Shown here: one piece after another, positions 20,384-31,537 of the stretch
Position numbering within the stretch: the first letter of the stretch is position 1
Layout: each line of letters starts with the position of its first letter
From: Ziziphus jujuba
Taxonomy: Eukaryota; Streptophyta; Magnoliopsida; Rosales; Rhamnaceae
Direction of reading: 5' to 3'
DNA: 64,000 nt
Assembly: GCF_031755915.1 (NCBI RefSeq)
Contig: NC_083382.1
Coordinates: 16,646,501 to 16,710,500 of the forward strand
Made by a program: the position numbers and the translations under genes
The notes under the pieces: model-generated
Told to the model about the DNA's origin: nothing
What the model saw: only the letters and a program-made list of their open reading frames with translations
The model's database searches: none

Positions 20384-22349
20384 ATGCCAAATTCAAGGAT
20401 GAGAAGAGGAGTAGGAGATGGCTCATTGAGAATTAATGAAGAGGAATTCGTAGGATTCAAAGGTGATTCCCGAGCCACGGGGAGTGAAGATGAGCACACT
20501 GACATGATGGCAGTCTTGGAGCAATTTCAGTGGATGAATGCTTGATTTGATCATATAGATCAAAGGATGGACAGGTTAGAGACTTCAAAGGTGGGCAAAA
20601 TCTTAGGCAAGAGTTTCATGGTGGCCGAGGTCAAGGTTGAGGAGGTCGGGAACGCTATAGGGAGGATTTTGAAGGAGGTAATTATAGAGATAATTTAGAG
20701 GATAATTTTGAAGACATCTATGCCCTCCAAGGAAGGAAAAACCATGGGAGACCAGCAAGGAATGAGGATGATGATCTTGGAAAGATTAAGGTCAAAATAC
20801 CACCTTTTATGGGAAAAATTGATCCAGAGGTGTACTTAGAGTGGGAGGAGCGTATGGAGATGATCTTCAATTGTCACAACTTTGGAATTTGTTCATTATG
20901 CACTCCAATGGTGGATAAATGAGCAAAATACCCGAAGAAGAGTAGGTGACGAATTCATTACTACTTGGCGACAAATGAAAGGGGACATGAGGAAGCGATT
21001 TGTACCGACTCATTACCATAGGTTGCTGCATCAAAGACTCCAATCATTATCACAAGGTAGTAGGTCCGTGGAGGATTATTACAAGGAGATAGAGATGTTC
21101 ATGATGAGATTGACCATGAATGAAGAAAGAGAAGCAACCATGGCATGGTTTCTAGGTGGTTGAATCAAGAGATAGCCAATCAATTGGAATTACAACAATA
21201 CGTGGAATTGGAAGAGATGTTGCATGTGGCTATCAAACTTGAGAATCAATTCAAGAGAAGGGGTACAATTTTAAGATTTGGAGGTGCTACAAGTAGTGGG
21301 AGACAAATTCAAGTGTTTGGAGAAGCAATCCCACATAGACAGCAAGCCAAAACCTAAACTAGGTGAAGAAAGCTCCAATCGGCCAAAAAGGGAAGCCAAG
21401 GACGAATCTGTCCAAGCACCAAGGAATGAAGGTAATTCTAATCCTAAACCTTCTAGAACTCATGATATTGTTTGTTTTAAGTGCCAGGGATGAGGACGCA
21501 TTGCCAATCAATGGCCAAATAGGAGAATTATAGTGCTGAAAGGTAATGGTGAGTTAGAATCAGAAAGTGAAGAATGTGGAGATGAAACCAAGCAAGAAGA
21601 GGAAGAGATTGAAGATGAAATTGAAACCCTAAATGCTTCCAATGCCGAATTAAGTTTGGTGACTAGGAGAGTCTTGACCATGTACAAAGATGAGGATCAA
21701 ATTCAAAGAGAGAACATCTTCCACACTCGTTGTGAAATCCAAGGTAAGATTTATAGTATGATAATTGATAATGGAAGTTGTGCAAATATAATTAGTAGTG
21801 TTGTGGTTGAAAAATTAGGCTTAGCAACAATTAAACATCCCGAACCATATAGATTACAATGGCTTAATGATGGTAGTGAAATGAAAGTAAACAAGCAAGC
21901 CAAAGTAAAATTCAGCATTGATAAATATGTGGATGTTGTTTTGTGTGATGTGCCTATGCATGCTATACATATTTTATTAGGTAGACCATGGCAATTTGAT
22001 AAAGATACTATACATTATGGTTGAGAGAATGCTATTGTTTTTAGATCTAACAGTAAAAAGGTTAAGCTGTAACCATTAACTCCCAATGAAGTATTTAGAG
22101 ACCAACTTCAAATACAACAAAGAAGGGAGGCCGAAAAGCTCAAAGAAAGGACTAGTATGGCACCCATGGCAACAACACCAATTCAAGGGGGTAATGTCAT
22201 GCAAGAACAACCATGTAAGTATCCTAAACTCAAATTAGAAGGAAAAGAAAGAGAGAAACCCGAGAGTGTGGGAAAAAGTGAGGTGGCCGAGAGAGAGAAA
22301 GAAAAAGAAAGAAAAGAGAGGAAAAAAACCATTGCTAGTAATGATTTTT
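20384..22349 (+). pseudogene. Gypsy G1 gag-protease, copy 3 (defective, best preserved protease)
   Basis: It opens MPNSRMRRGVGD. The gag core includes 'VKIPPFMGKIDPEVYLEWEE' near 20790, 'YALQWWINEQNTRRRVGD' near 20897, 'RFVPTHYHRLLHQRLQSLSQ' near 20997, and 'VAIKLENQFKRRG' near 21229. The knuckle reads CFKC..GRIANQW with a stop at 21491, and the last Cys is replaced by Trp. The protease region (about 21660-22060) keeps an Asp at the active site (IIDNGSC) but not the following Gly. It also has 'YRLQWLNDGSEMKVNKQAK' and 'HILLGRPWQFDKD'. Stops and frameshifts prevent a complete product. About 30 bp of gag near 20880 is deleted relative to copy 1. Confidence 0.83.
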
Positions 22350-22974
22350 AAAGATGTTTATTTAAGATGCTTTTGTTGTATAGAACTTTATCTGCATTGT
22401 TGAGAGCTTTACTTACCAGGTGAGTATAATATTAATGCTACATTTAATATTGCTAACTTATCTCTTTTTGCTGTAGGTGATGATTTAGATTTGAGGGCAA
22501 TCCTTTTCAAGAGGAGGGGAATGATGAGAATTCATCCGTGCCATACAACTGACTACCCGCTGGGGTGCCAATCCGATACGGATGAAGATCAGGCCAATCA
22601 CTAGAGCTCAAGCCAAGATTTAAGGACAACCTGGTTGCCTTTATACAGGGAGTAATTAAGTCTCAAAAGGGCTTGACAATATATGAAAATACAAAGCCTG
22701 TTTTAAGCATCTAAGTGGTGGAAGCCATTACGGTCCTAGGTAGCTGTTCTAGTGCTAATATGGACTCTGAGCAACAAGAAATGGTTCCAACACTTATGGA
22801 TTCAATGAATATATTTAAGAGTCCATGGAATCATGACAAGGCAGAATCAAAAACACCTAAAACCAGCTTGTACGGACAGCATCTTAATTTGGCCGAAAAT
22901 GTGTTGTTTGGCCGTTGATTTTGACTTTTCTTCTTATTCAAGCAAGCTTGACTTACTCCAATCAAGGAGAAATA
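22350..22974 (+). pseudogene. Gypsy G1 linker-to-tail remnant of copy 3 (RT/RNase H/integrase deleted)
   Basis: After a KDVYL linker the DNA reads the same 'ttgttgtatagaacttta' and 'gcattgttgagagcttta' strings as the minus-strand copy at about 15270. It then jumps to 'PGEYNINATFNIANLS', the end of integrase, followed by the GDDLDLRA block, the tail after the proline-rich linker, and an ITRAQA-type block. This copy lost still more integrase than the minus-strand copy. It leads into the 3' LTR. Confidence 0.78.
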
Positions 22975-23655
22975 TGTGGGAATCATTATTAATCATATTT
23001 GGCATCCTAAATGGCACATGGAAGCTGATTTGGAGCTGAAACAAGCTGAAAATTGGTCAAAGATATCTTAGTAGTCAAACTAGTAAACTAGTTTCCTAAT
23101 TTGATTTTGACTTTTTATTTTAGAAAATTAGTCTTATATTTGGTTTTCTATTTATTTATTTGCTGAAAAAATCAACTTAGGAAATTTATTATTTTATTAT
23201 TTTCATTGTAAATTAATTGATTCCTAATTCAAAATAAAGAAATTAATTAATCCAAATTAGTTTAGGAAAGTAGGTGAATTTCGGCCAACATGTTTCCTTT
23301 TCTATTTGTAGGCCGATTTTAACCTAAATTTTTAAGGTTTATTGTTTTGTGACTCTAGCATATTTGAGGGCCTATTTTTAAGGAAGAACACACCTTTCAT
23401 ATTATTCAGAAAATTAATTGTGAAATAGAATTCTTTTAGTTCTCTTTGAACACCTAAAACACCATTAGAGAGTGAGTGTTTTAGTTTTAACTTATCAATA
23501 GAGCTTCCATAACCTCTTGTGGTGTCTTCATTATATCAAGATTTCTAATCACATGTTAGTTAGGGGTTAATGTTTTTTCATAAGAACTTGAACTTAATTG
23601 AGATTCAGGCTAATATAATACAGGTTTAGGCACGAGTCGACCTAGGTTGTTATCA
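22975..23655 (+). mobile_element. Gypsy G1 3' LTR of copy 3
   Basis: It runs from TGTGGGAATC to GTTATCA, 681 bp. A purine-rich 'caaggagaaata' just before it is a plausible polypurine tract. The 5' LTR is truncated, so a target-site duplication cannot be tested. Confidence 0.8.
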
Positions 23656-23818
23656 CTTGCAGGCTACCTAGTGTCCAATCTTACATTGCCCAAGTGTAGA
23701 TCAGGAGGTGATCTCTTGGGGGTAGATAAGGGAATGAATCAAATGTAATGATAGTTACTCTCATAATGCTAAGGCCTTTTTAGGGTGCTTGGCTTCAGGA
23801 TCCAAAAGTGATACGAAC
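23656..23818. other. Unassigned 163-bp spacer between two opposed LTRs
   Basis: This unique-looking sequence (for example 'gatctcttgggggtagataa') lies between the 3' end of a plus LTR and the 3' end of a minus LTR. It is not homologous to G1 and may be older host DNA. Confidence 0.4.
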
Positions 23819-24473
23819 CTAGGTCGACTTTCTCTTAACTCCATATTATATTAGCCCGGATCTTAATTATGTTCAGATTCTAATGGGAACCTTAACCCCT
23901 AATCAACTTGTGATTAGAAACCTTGGTATATGATGAAGAGGCCATAATAGATGATAGATATTCTATTGATAAGTCAAACTAAAACACTTGATTTCTATTA
24001 AGTGTTTTAGGTGTTCAAAGATAACAAAGATAATTCTTTCTCACAAGTATTTTTTCTGTATGAATAATGTACTCCATATTATTGAGAAATAAATCCTTTA
24101 AATAGGTTTCAAAAAAAAAAAAACCCTAAAGGATTACGTCAAAACCGGCCAAGCATAGACAATTCCTAGTGTGGCCGAATTTCAACTTCATTTTCTAATT
24201 TAATTTGGATTAATTAATTTTTTTATTTTGAATTAGGATTTTATTAATTTAAATTTGAAATAATAAAATATCAACTTTACTAAGTTAATTTTTCCAGAAA
24301 ATAATCAAAATAAAAACTAAAATAAAATATAGTTTCCTAAAACAAAAAGTCAAACTCAAATGAGGAAACTAGTTGACTAGTTGACAACTAAGCATTCTTT
24401 ATCTAATCACCAGCTAGTTTAGGCTTCAAAATGCTATTTAGGATGTCAAATAGGATTAATATTGATTCTCATA
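23819..24473 (-). mobile_element. Gypsy G1 LTR, minus orientation
   Basis: It runs from TGATACGAACCTAGG to 'tgattctcata', the degraded complement of TGTGGGAATCA. About 655 bp. It is followed on the right by the matching polyprotein tail in the same orientation. Confidence 0.75.
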
Positions 24474-24921
24474 TGTTTGCCTTGATTAGAACAAAGAGAA
24501 AATGCCAAATCAACAAAATATAGTAAAGTCAGCAAATACAGCATTTTTGGTCCAAAAAGTCCTTCCATGCGCAAATCACCATTTTGGTTGCTTTTGATTA
24601 TTCCTTATCTTGATTCCATAACCTCTTAATGATATTAATTAAATTCAAGAAGTGTTGAACCCATTCTATGCTTCCTGGAGTCCATAATTGCACTAAAACA
24701 TCTACCCAGGTCTGTATCGGCCTCCACCACCTGAATGCATAAAATGGCTCTCGTATATCCGGATATGGATAAACCCTTTTGAGAATTGATAACTCTCTAT
24801 ATGAATCCAGCCGGGTTGTCTTTAAATCTCTTGACTTGTGATCTAGTGATTTGCCCTGTCTTCAACTGTAATGGATTAGCACTCTAGCGGGTAGTCGGTT
24901 GTACGAGTACGGGCGGATTCT
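24474..24921 (-). pseudogene. Gypsy G1 polyprotein tail fragment, minus orientation
   Basis: Homologous to 5603-6042 and to 3013-3431. It stops at 'ggattct' (24915-24921), within a few bases of where those two copies stop. What follows is A-rich sequence and a 5S-like segment rather than more gypsy DNA. Stops and frameshifts are present. Confidence 0.72.
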
Positions 24922-24930
24922 TATAAAAAA

Positions 24931-24997
24931 GAACCCCGAATTTAACCGTGCTCATATGAGAGCGATCCTAAGATGGGCAAGCTTTTGGGAAGCTCTA
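24931..24997 (+). pseudogene. 5S rRNA-like segment (3' half of a 5S gene)
   Basis: The 67 bases can be laid without gaps on the part of plant 5S rRNA from about base 44 to base 110. The shared landmarks are AGAAC.CCG, TTAA.CGTGCT, GAGAG, CTA.GATGGG and TGGGAAG. By eye about 46 of 67 positions agree with my recollection of the plant consensus. It spans the internal box A and box C promoter regions. The 5' third and the terminal stem partner are missing, so it is not a working 5S gene. It may be a 5S pseudogene or part of a Cassandra-type TRIM LTR or a 5S-derived SINE; no LTR or tail was identified. Confidence 0.6.
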
Positions 24998-25294
24998 AAC
25001 ATAAAACTCCTTACTAAGTGAAGTGACAAAATTGAGAACAATATCTCCAGGGAGTAATAGATTTGCCATTGAAGACAGTGTATTATATATGTGAAGCATG
25101 TAGTAGAGAGACTCGCATTGGTTCACACCTAATGACTCTCCAACAAACATGATTTTCTTATTTCTAAATCTCCTTAAGAAATCTTGACCATTGAATCTAT
25201 ATAACCAAGTAACAAATATTTCAATTATTAATTTCACCTAATACATATTCCATAAAGGAGATTGACTTAATATATATATATATAATTTATTGAC

Positions 25295-25331
<37 letters not shown>

Positions 25332-26039
25332 TCTATGATGAGTGTCCATGTCCAGACCAATGTCGATGTCCAAACTAACGATGCATATTATATATATAAT
25401 CTTTAATAATAACATGCATGTATTGCAAAAGTTTTAATTGCAACCGTTGTTTAAATTTGATGCGGTCGGACCTATTTTTAAAAATAAATTTAAAATATTG
25501 ATTTCTTAGATCTTAATTAACATAACATACTATCATATCGATTTGAAAAGGGACTAAATCTATATATATATATATATATATATATACATACTTAAAGAAA
25601 CCTTCTTTAAATGTATAGGAAAAGCAAAAGCTGGGGAATGCCACGAAATATGACAAATTGTGATTTGTTGCTGCCACTCCAAATGCGATATATTACTACG
25701 TAAATGAAATAGCGACAAGACAGAGGAAAAGAAAAACAAGGAAGAATAACCTCAACGAAATGGTGCTTGGCTAAGTCGCATGCAGAAGGTTGCCATCTAT
25801 ATTTAAGGTAATTTTTATCTGATCTACCATTTTTCTGGCGATCAAACGCAGCATCTAAGAAGCTGTAAAGCTTGGAATTATAAAGAGGACGCGATTTATC
25901 GTAAACCCAATTCGCTTTGTAACGATCACAGCTTCTATCTTCAGATTCCCCAACCTCCTTGTGCATATATTTCGCACTTATATGCTGTAAAAAGGGCATG
26001 AACAAAAGAGCAACACAAGCACCAACCAACCCCTTCCAT
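24998..26039 (-). pseudogene. TBL: TBL (PMR5-type) O-acetyltransferase pseudogene, exons 1-2 only
   Basis: Exon 1 (about 25766-26039) aligns with the exon 1 of the two intact neighbours: hydrophobic N-terminus, CDRYKANWVYD, then RWQPSACDLAK. Exon 2 (25196 to about 25015) follows an ATATAG acceptor and reads FNGQDFLRRFRNKK then IMFVGESLGVNQ. Decay is plain. The ATG at 26039 is out of frame with the domain, probably through a one-base change in a GGGG run. Two conserved Cys of the N-terminal domain are Tyr and Arg. The exon 1 donor GT is CA. The catalytic GDS motif is GES, and the Trp in NQWQSL is Cys. Exons 3-5 are absent, replaced by the 5S-like and gypsy fragments. It has the same orientation and exon plan as the two genes to the right. 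Confidence 0.85.
25259..25326. repeat. (TA)n microsatellites in the pseudogene intron
   Basis: Two TA runs (about 25269-25284 and 25299-25326) lie between the exon 1 and exon 2 relics. A further run is at about 25560-25586. Confidence 0.85.
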
Positions 26040-26689
26040 GGAAAACAGAAAGAGAGAGAGAGAGAGAAAGAGATGGTTTTTTAACTATATTTTGCAGTAA
26101 CTTAAATGTGGATTTTAATAGAAGAAAATGAGCTTCACAGTAAGTCTTTATACAATAAGGATAATTCATATGGAAAAACATAGGGGAAAAACAGGTTGAG
26201 AAATATTTTAATCTTTTCCTTTCAATTTGCTCTGTGTCATTAATTTACGATTTACGCAGTTGAGAGAAAAAAATGGAAATGCGTCAAGAAATTGTTGAAG
26301 ATCGGAGATATTCGTTGTCATGTTTCTTTTTTATTAATGCATATAATTAAATCCTCCTCATCTCTTAATAATAATAATAATAATTATATTATTATTATTA
26401 TTATTATTATTTTATTTTATTTAGTTTTTTCATTAATCTTTAAAATTATGTGGCATTACATCAATGGCCAATAAAGATATGGATAGAAAACAAAATAATT
26501 TCACTATTTAATGAATCAATATTTAGAAAGTAATTATATTGTCAAAAAATTTATTTTTAAAATCCATTCTATTTTTAGCTCCATGATTTTTCTTTTCTAT
26601 CAAAATTTTTTTTCTTCTACTGATCTCATTCACAAGTTACAACAATATTGCATGTGCATATAATTTTTTGAAGTTATGTTGGGGTATGG
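26040..26689. other. Spacer upstream of the TBL pseudogene
   Basis: No gene was seen. It contains a GA-repeat (26050-26068) next to the old start codon. There is also a near-perfect AT palindrome at about 26367-26412, where an aat run turns into an att run. Confidence 0.5.
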
Positions 26690-26850
26690 ATTTAAGTATT
26701 TAAGACAGTTTTTTAAAAAACTATTGTTAATATCCGTCTTTGTATAATAGTATTGATGGGATTTCTTTTAAAACCATCATCAATACTGAGGTCCACACAA
26801 TAAAAATATGCAGATGTCAACACTATAAACGACGGACTATATATATATAT
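26690..26850. mobile_element. Short inverted-repeat (MITE-like) remnant next to a (TA)n tract
   Basis: An internal hairpin pairs 'agtattgatgggatttct' with 'aaaaccatcatcaatact'. The strings 'aaaaaactattgttaatat' and 'aacgacggactatat' at its flanks resemble those of the element at 38650-38820 inside the intron of the second TBL gene. No transposase and no exact termini were defined. Confidence 0.45.
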
Positions 26851-29800
26851 ATATATATGTATATCTAAAAAATGACCTAATATAGGAGCAATTATGACAT
26901 GTGCATTATATATCTAAATTTTTGTGCACAAATATAATTATATCTATATTCCATATGTACCAATTATTTTTATAAATATAAAATGATGAACAAGTATCGA
27001 TTTCTTATTTTTTTTTTCATATAAATTGTTAAAGATAAGTAAAATCCGTATGTAAGTGAAAGTAACTGAAACAGTGTAAAAAAAAAAAAATGCTATCTGT
27101 ATCTACTAATGATCATCAGTAGTGGAATTCAAATTCATATGTTATTTAGTAATTTGAATGGCCATCTAAAAAGTTCATTTTTCCATATTATGTTTTAGAG
27201 TGAATATCAATAGCAATTGTTGTTTTAGTAATGGTGCCATATTAGAGATTATCACCATTAGTAACAAGTAGTAAAACTTAAAAAAATAATAATAATAAAG
27301 AAAGAAAAAAGAAAAAAAATTATAACTCCAGTATTAATGTTTGTATGTACCAATTATGAATTGAGTTAGTGAATTAATCTTTGAAGGGAATTACTTTAAA
27401 CCTTGTCATTAATGAAGATGTCATTTCTAAACTTAGTTTATCGAATAATGTTTCTAACATCAAATTGTCCCATTCCATATCAACAACAATTAAAACAAAA
27501 ACATAAAGATAAAAATAGAGGGATTCTTATGAACATGTGGAGTCTACAAATCTATAAGTTCATTGTAACTTATTCTTTGGTATTTTTCCAAACAGTGAAT
27601 GATTTGGGTTGTCTCTGTTTGTGTGTGAGCATACCAGTCTAAATTGGGTTAGAAGGGGAAAAAAAAAAAGAAAAGAAAAAGACTAGTGGTAAAAATAATA
27701 AACGAAATTATGAAAAGTAAATCTAACAAAATAAATGCATAAATTTGCAAAGAACAATAAAATTAAAGGTTCCTTTCATGTTGAAACAAGTAGGACGTAA
27801 TAAGCTGAAATGATAAAATAAAGAAATTATAGGGAAAATAAAAATATTGTAAGAAAAATGAATATCTAGATGATTGTAAAGAAATTCTAAAAGAAGACTT
27901 CCATATTTAGAGTTTTGGTGTCAGTAGAGCGTTATTTTTTCTTGCTTGTAATGCTCCTTTTTATATGTTGAAATCTCCATCGCTTGGTAGGAAAACTTCC
28001 ATTGTTGATACAAATTTGCCTTGATATCCTTCAATTCCCATGATGGCATAAGTCTTCCATTCAAAGCATTTTTCTCATTTTAATCGAATTAATTTGAATT
28101 TTGTTCATGCTCATTCACAAATCAATATTAATATTTAATCAAATATTTGATTAAAAAGTTCATGCGTATCTGATCTTATTAGGCCCTTAATTACTCCAAG
28201 AACAAACTACCATTTTTACAAGTTTTTTAAATTATAAGGAGTTGAAAAGTTTGGTGGAAGGAAAAAGGAAAAAATTATTTGAAGATTGAACACAATGTTC
28301 TTTTTTAGCTTATATTCTTTGACATTTGTTTTAAGTATTCTTTTTGTTATTTATTTTCTTATCATCATTGTTTTTTGGTTTATTCTTTTTACCATTTGGC
28401 CTTTACGAAACAGACTTGATAAAGACCTATTGATTCAAAATAAGGCATTATTCTAAAACATTAGTGGAGAGTAATTGAATATTATTAATTTCACACAAAC
28501 TTTAGAAGCAGTTATTATATTTGATGGAAAATAAGATATTGAGTTGCATAATTACCGGGATGCTATTTTTGAATTGATGATGTATTCAACTTCTGAGACA
28601 AACATTATCATGCTTGCTTAGCTTTGGTTTTAATGTTGTGAAGTTTTGAAGTTTTGAAAAGTCGTTTTTAGTCTTTAATATTTTTATTTGCATGGGGCTA
28701 GCAAATCTGAAGTTGGTGGGTATGATGAATGTTAAATTTTACCAAATAATCGCTTATACTTATGCTTACCACTTTATATTTTCTTAGTGAATTATGCTTC
28801 ATTAGAATGGATTTATGTTGATTTTACTATTTCCCTATTTTTAGGTAAAAAAGACTAAAAGATTGAGTTTAGAAGGTCTTTCGATTCTTTTTAGAAGAAA
28901 TATGGAGACATATGTTTTATGGAGCTTTAATGAAGCTAGATTGCTGATTATCTATTTAGGATATTATTTTAGAAGCTTGGAGATTTATTTTTAATTTTTG
29001 AAGATTTAATTCTCTATTGTATCTCACTGTATTAGAGACGTTGATTTTCTATGCAATAGTCACTACTACCAGTTTTTCTATACAATAGTCACTACTACAA
29101 GTGTAATTTTTTATTGTAACATCTTCGTAAAATTTCATTGCACTAAAATCATGGGATCAATGCTAGCATTTATTCGAAGTTAACATATATGTGTTTTATT
29201 TTTTATACTTGGTGATTTTGAAGCTATACGTGATTGGAATTTGGATTGAAGAATCAACAAGCGGAGTTTGGATTGAAGAATCAACAAGCTCAGTATCACT
29301 CTCATATGCAATTAGGATAGAAAATAAGCTAAGGGAATAAGCTGAAGAGTTTAATTTAGAAGACAGATCAAAATAAAGGCTCAATTCAAGAGGCTGTGGG
29401 ATCATAACCCTATCAACCTAGTTACTTGGTGGCTAAATAATAGATCATTGTTGTCTACTTTTGTACATATTTTAATTTGTGGATGCTCCGAAATTATAGG
29501 AGCTCATTATTTTTAGTGATATTGTTTTTTTTTATTTTTTTGGAATTTTAAGAAATTAGGAAAAAAATTGGAAGCCCGAGTTATATTTAAAGTGGTTAAT
29601 TTTCTCACTAAAGGCAAACCTTCTCTACCTAAAGAAGCTGACATATACAGTATCTAGCAACCATTATCTATACAACCATTCTACATGCCTCCTCTACCAT
29701 TTCCACATCACCACTATCAATTTTCCACCAATGAGGCAATTTAGTTCTAGCTTGAGAGTTCTTGAAGAAAAAAAAGAGCATTGAAGCAAGATTATGTCTA

Positions 29801-30180
29801 GTTGGCAGTGAGCGTTCAGATACTATCGGTGTGTCTATTTAATCTCTTTGATTCTTAAATCATTGTATTCTGGAAATTGATATATGATTTTCTAGAGAAA
29901 AAAAAATTGGATCTTTTTAATAAAAAATAAAAAATAAATCTCTTTGATTTTTTTAATAATATCTTATTTTCTTTTTGATGATATTTGATTTTATGTGTTC
30001 TTAAATCAAAAGTACGAAATCAGTTGGCTCTTAAAACCACGATCCTATTAATATAATAATTGGATCTTTATGAAATAAATTACTTGAAAAAACTTAACAC
30101 TTCCCTATAGGTTCCATACTTGGTTACTCACCATAACAAGTTTATATTCGTATACTTGTGAGTGAAAATCTCATAATACC
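26851..30180. other. Long AT-rich intergenic stretch, no gene recognised
   Basis: Short ORFs (for example 27403-27642 and 29196-29405) show no recognisable domain. Two small tandem duplications are visible: 'caatagtcactactac' twice at about 29057-29098, and 'tttggattgaagaatcaaca' twice at about 29238-29287. The right part may belong to the copia element that follows, but no LTR was identified. Confidence 0.45.
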
Positions 30181-30182
30181 CT

Positions 30183-31537
30183 TGTTCCACATAATCTTTC
30201 TCAAAATGTGGTTGGATGTAAATGGGTTTTTAAGTTCAAATGCAAGTCTGATCGGTATAAGGCTTTTCTGGTGCCGAAAGTTCAATCAAACACTTTGTTG
30301 AATTATCATGACACTTTTAGTCCTATAATTAAACCTAATTATGGGTTGTGTAGTCCTTTGATTAGCGTTGGCATCAGGGTGGCCTTTGCGACAATTGAAT
30401 TTCAATATTGCATTCATATATGAGAATTCACACAAGGATGTACCAACTGGGTTTGTTAATATTCTTTTCAATCATAAGTGTGCAAGCTTCAAAAAGCCAT
30501 ATGTGGTTTTAAACAAGCTCCATGACTGTGGTACCTTAAGCTTTATACTCACCTTCTATCCATTGTTTCGTACATTCGTAGTACAATTTATTCTCTTTTT
30601 CTTTATGTACGTGATCTATCAATTATTATCTTGTCTACGTTGATAATTTGATTGTTATTGGCAACTCATTTTCTATGGTTAATTCTTTTGTTCACTAACT
30701 TAGCACAAAATTTTCCATCAAGGACATTAGTGTTGAGGTCATTCTTATTGCATCGACACTTTCTTTCTTTCATAACAAAAATATACTCAAGGCTTGTGGA
30801 CAACTAATATGTTGAGTGCCAACCTCATTCAGATGCCTCTATGCATTAGTAAAGCTCTCTCATTAATGGATGGTTAAAATCTCACAAATGCTTTTGAATT
30901 TCGTCAGGTGGTTTATATTTTACAATCTCTATTCACTCGACCGATTGGATTTGTAGCTAACAAATTGTCTCAATTTATGCACAAAACTACAACTTCTCAT
31001 TAGTGTTTTGCGATATGTTGAAGGTTCAATTGACCATGGTCTTCATCTTCGAAAAATCCTTCTATTAATCTTCATGCACTTTTTAAAGTAGATTGGGTTG
31101 GGAACAAGGATGACAGTACATCTACTAGAGCCTTTCTTCTTTACATGGTCATAACCTAGTTTCATGGAGTTCTAAGAAGTAATGATTCGTTGCTTGCACA
31201 TCTACTGAGTTAAAGTACGGTTGTTGCAGCTACTAATGTGGAGTTTTGTTGGCTTCAATCCTTGCATCAATAGTTATGCATGCCTCAATCACAAGCTATG
31301 GCTATATACCATGATAATGGTAATGTAAGCAAAACATATCATTATGTGAATCCTATCCTTCAATCTTATATGAAGAATCTCAAGGTTGATTCTCATTTTA
31401 TTCATAATTTAGTTCAAGTTGGGGCTCTTTGTGTGATATATATTTCTTCTAGGGATCAGTTAATGGATGTTCTTAACAAACCTTTATTACGTGCACAATT
31501 CCTTTTCCTTCGATCCAAGATTGGTATTTCCATTTGA
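30183..31537 (+). pseudogene. Ty1/copia reverse transcriptase-RNase H relic
   Basis: Order of recognisable blocks: 'VVGCKWVFKFKCKSD' (about 30210), YHDTFSPI near 30304, a stretch matching GWPLRQLN in the next frame, and the RT catalytic box reading YVDN instead of YVDD (about 30635). Then come SQFMHK near 30970, and RNase H/C-terminal blocks including MAIYHDNGNVSK (about 31301), 'VDSHFIHNLVQVGALCV' and a final 'DVLNKPLLRAQFLFLRSK'. Repeated frameshifts and stops show it is dead. Gag, protease and integrase were not seen to the left, and no LTR pair was found. Confidence 0.8.

Noticed and set aside
6043..23655. An intact autonomous gypsy element
   Set aside because: No reverse transcriptase or RNase H block could be found in any G1 copy, protease sites are damaged, and gag frames carry stops.
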